From DASRCB01 sp035653295 (GTDB lineage: Bacteria; Acidobacteriota; Terriglobia; Bryobacterales; Bryobacteraceae): a DNA stretch of 23,724 nucleotides. The first letter of the stretch is position 1, and each line of letters starts with the position of its first letter. The stretch is taken from NCBI GenBank assembly GCA_035653295.1, contig DASRCB010000052.1, forward strand, positions 1-23,724, read 5' to 3'. Below are positions 23,368 to 23,724 of this stretch, piece by piece. Position numbers and translations under genes: made by a program. Under the pieces are notes generated by a model, which was not told the DNA's origin, did not search any database, and saw only the letters and a list, made by a program, of their open reading frames with translations.

Positions 23368-23724
23368 TCAGCCGACGACTTCCAGAATCAGCTCGCGCTC
23401 TTCCGGCTCCTGGGCCGAGATGCGGAAAGCGTCCTCAATCAGCTGCGCCGCTTCATCGAGCCGCTCCTCGCGGGTGTGATACATGCGGCAGAGGACGCCG
23501 CCGGCCTCCACCTTCTGGCCGATCTTCACTTCCAGAATCACCCCGACCGCCGGGTCGATGACGTCGTCCTTGGTGTCGCGGCCCGCCCCGATCATGGCGG
23601 AAGCGAGCCCAATGTCCTCGGCGTCGATGGCGCTCACGTATCCGCTGCGCGGCGACAGAATGGGCCGCTCGCCGGATGCGTTGGGCAGCAGGTCGAAGCG
23701 ATCCAGAACCTGCGGGTTGCCGCC
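23368..23724 (-). CDS. Pyrimidine-nucleoside (thymidine) phosphorylase, C-terminal fragment (cut by window edge)
   Basis: The frame is open from the window edge for 118 codons. The first visible residues read GGNPQVLDRFDLLP, then SGYVSAIDAEDIGLAS and GAGRDTKDDVIDPAVGVIL: the typical C-terminal alpha/beta domain of pyrimidine-nucleoside phosphorylases (DeoA/Pdp), after the catalytic and hinge parts that lie outside the window. It cleaves uridine or thymidine with phosphate. Whether it is the uridine-broad (pdp) or thymidine-specific (deoA) form cannot be decided from this fragment. It is the most upstream visible gene of the nucleoside operon; upstream members and the promoter lie beyond the edge. 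Confidence 0.92.
   Translation of the reverse strand, partial: GGNPQVLDRFDLLPNASGERPILSPRSGYVSAIDAEDIGLASAMIGAGRDTKDDVIDPAVGVILEVKIGQKVEAGGVLCRMYHTREERLDEAAQLIEDAFRISAQEPEERELILEVVG

Noticed and set aside
1..23724. CRISPR array, tRNA, rRNA, insertion sequence, prophage or defence system
   Set aside because: Read through on both strands; no repeat-spacer pattern, no cloverleaf-like block, no transposase or integrase and no defence gene was recognised.

Overview
The window is a GC-rich bacterial chromosome segment, densely coded on both strands, with no tRNA, rRNA, CRISPR array, insertion sequence or phage gene that I could recognise. The gene content points to an Acidobacteriota genome, probably of the Solibacter/Bryobacter type. 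The clues are a secreted VWFA-related protein of the kind common in Acidobacteria, a GMC oxidoreductase paired with a Tat-exported gluconate-2-dehydrogenase-subunit-3 protein and a Tat-exported xylose-isomerase-like protein, a PEP-CTERM-type surface protein, and a penicillin-acylase-family enzyme. The taxonomic assignment is inference from gene content only.

Layout. (1) 1-3128, minus strand: the start of a truncated exported protein, a stand-alone response regulator, a VWFA-like secreted protein, a rhomboid protease and a small two-helix membrane protein. (2) 3241-10227, plus strand: a Gfo/Idh/MocA oxidoreductase, threonyl-tRNA synthetase, then four tightly packed genes: an HddC-like sugar-1-phosphate nucleotidyltransferase, an HddA-like GHMP sugar kinase, a GT21-like membrane glycosyltransferase and a PAPS-dependent sulfotransferase. 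The last four look like a unit that activates a sugar (probably a manno-heptose), transfers it to a lipid-like acceptor and sulfates a product. (3) 10224-12452, minus: a membrane-anchored penicillin-acylase-family Ntn hydrolase, divergent from (4) 12483-13871, plus: a CNNM/CorC-type CBS membrane protein. (5) 13872-14399: a 528-base stretch with two hairpins and a strong orphan ribosome-binding site, leading into a second response regulator (14400-14825, plus).

(6) 14861-18145, minus: a three-gene operon of GMC flavoenzyme, Tat-signal small subunit and Tat-signal TIM-barrel isomerase-like protein. I infer an exported glycoside-oxidising and glycoside-cleaving module of the 3-keto-glycoside type. 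(7) 18407-18685, plus: a 92-residue protein with an AT-hook-like motif and a C2HC zinc finger, convergent across a 13-bp-stem hairpin with a PEP-CTERM-like protein (18750-19451, minus). (8) 19578-23724, minus: a nucleoside salvage operon of pyrimidine-nucleoside phosphorylase (truncated by the window edge), NupC-type transporter, purine nucleoside phosphorylase, cytidine deaminase and an exported MTA/SAH-deaminase-type amidohydrolase. Its genes are joined by short gaps or overlaps.

The most interesting candidates are the putative sulfated-heptose glycolipid cluster, the putative exported 3-keto-glycoside operon, and the small zinc-finger/AT-hook protein. No wholly unfamiliar multi-gene defence or mobile system was seen.
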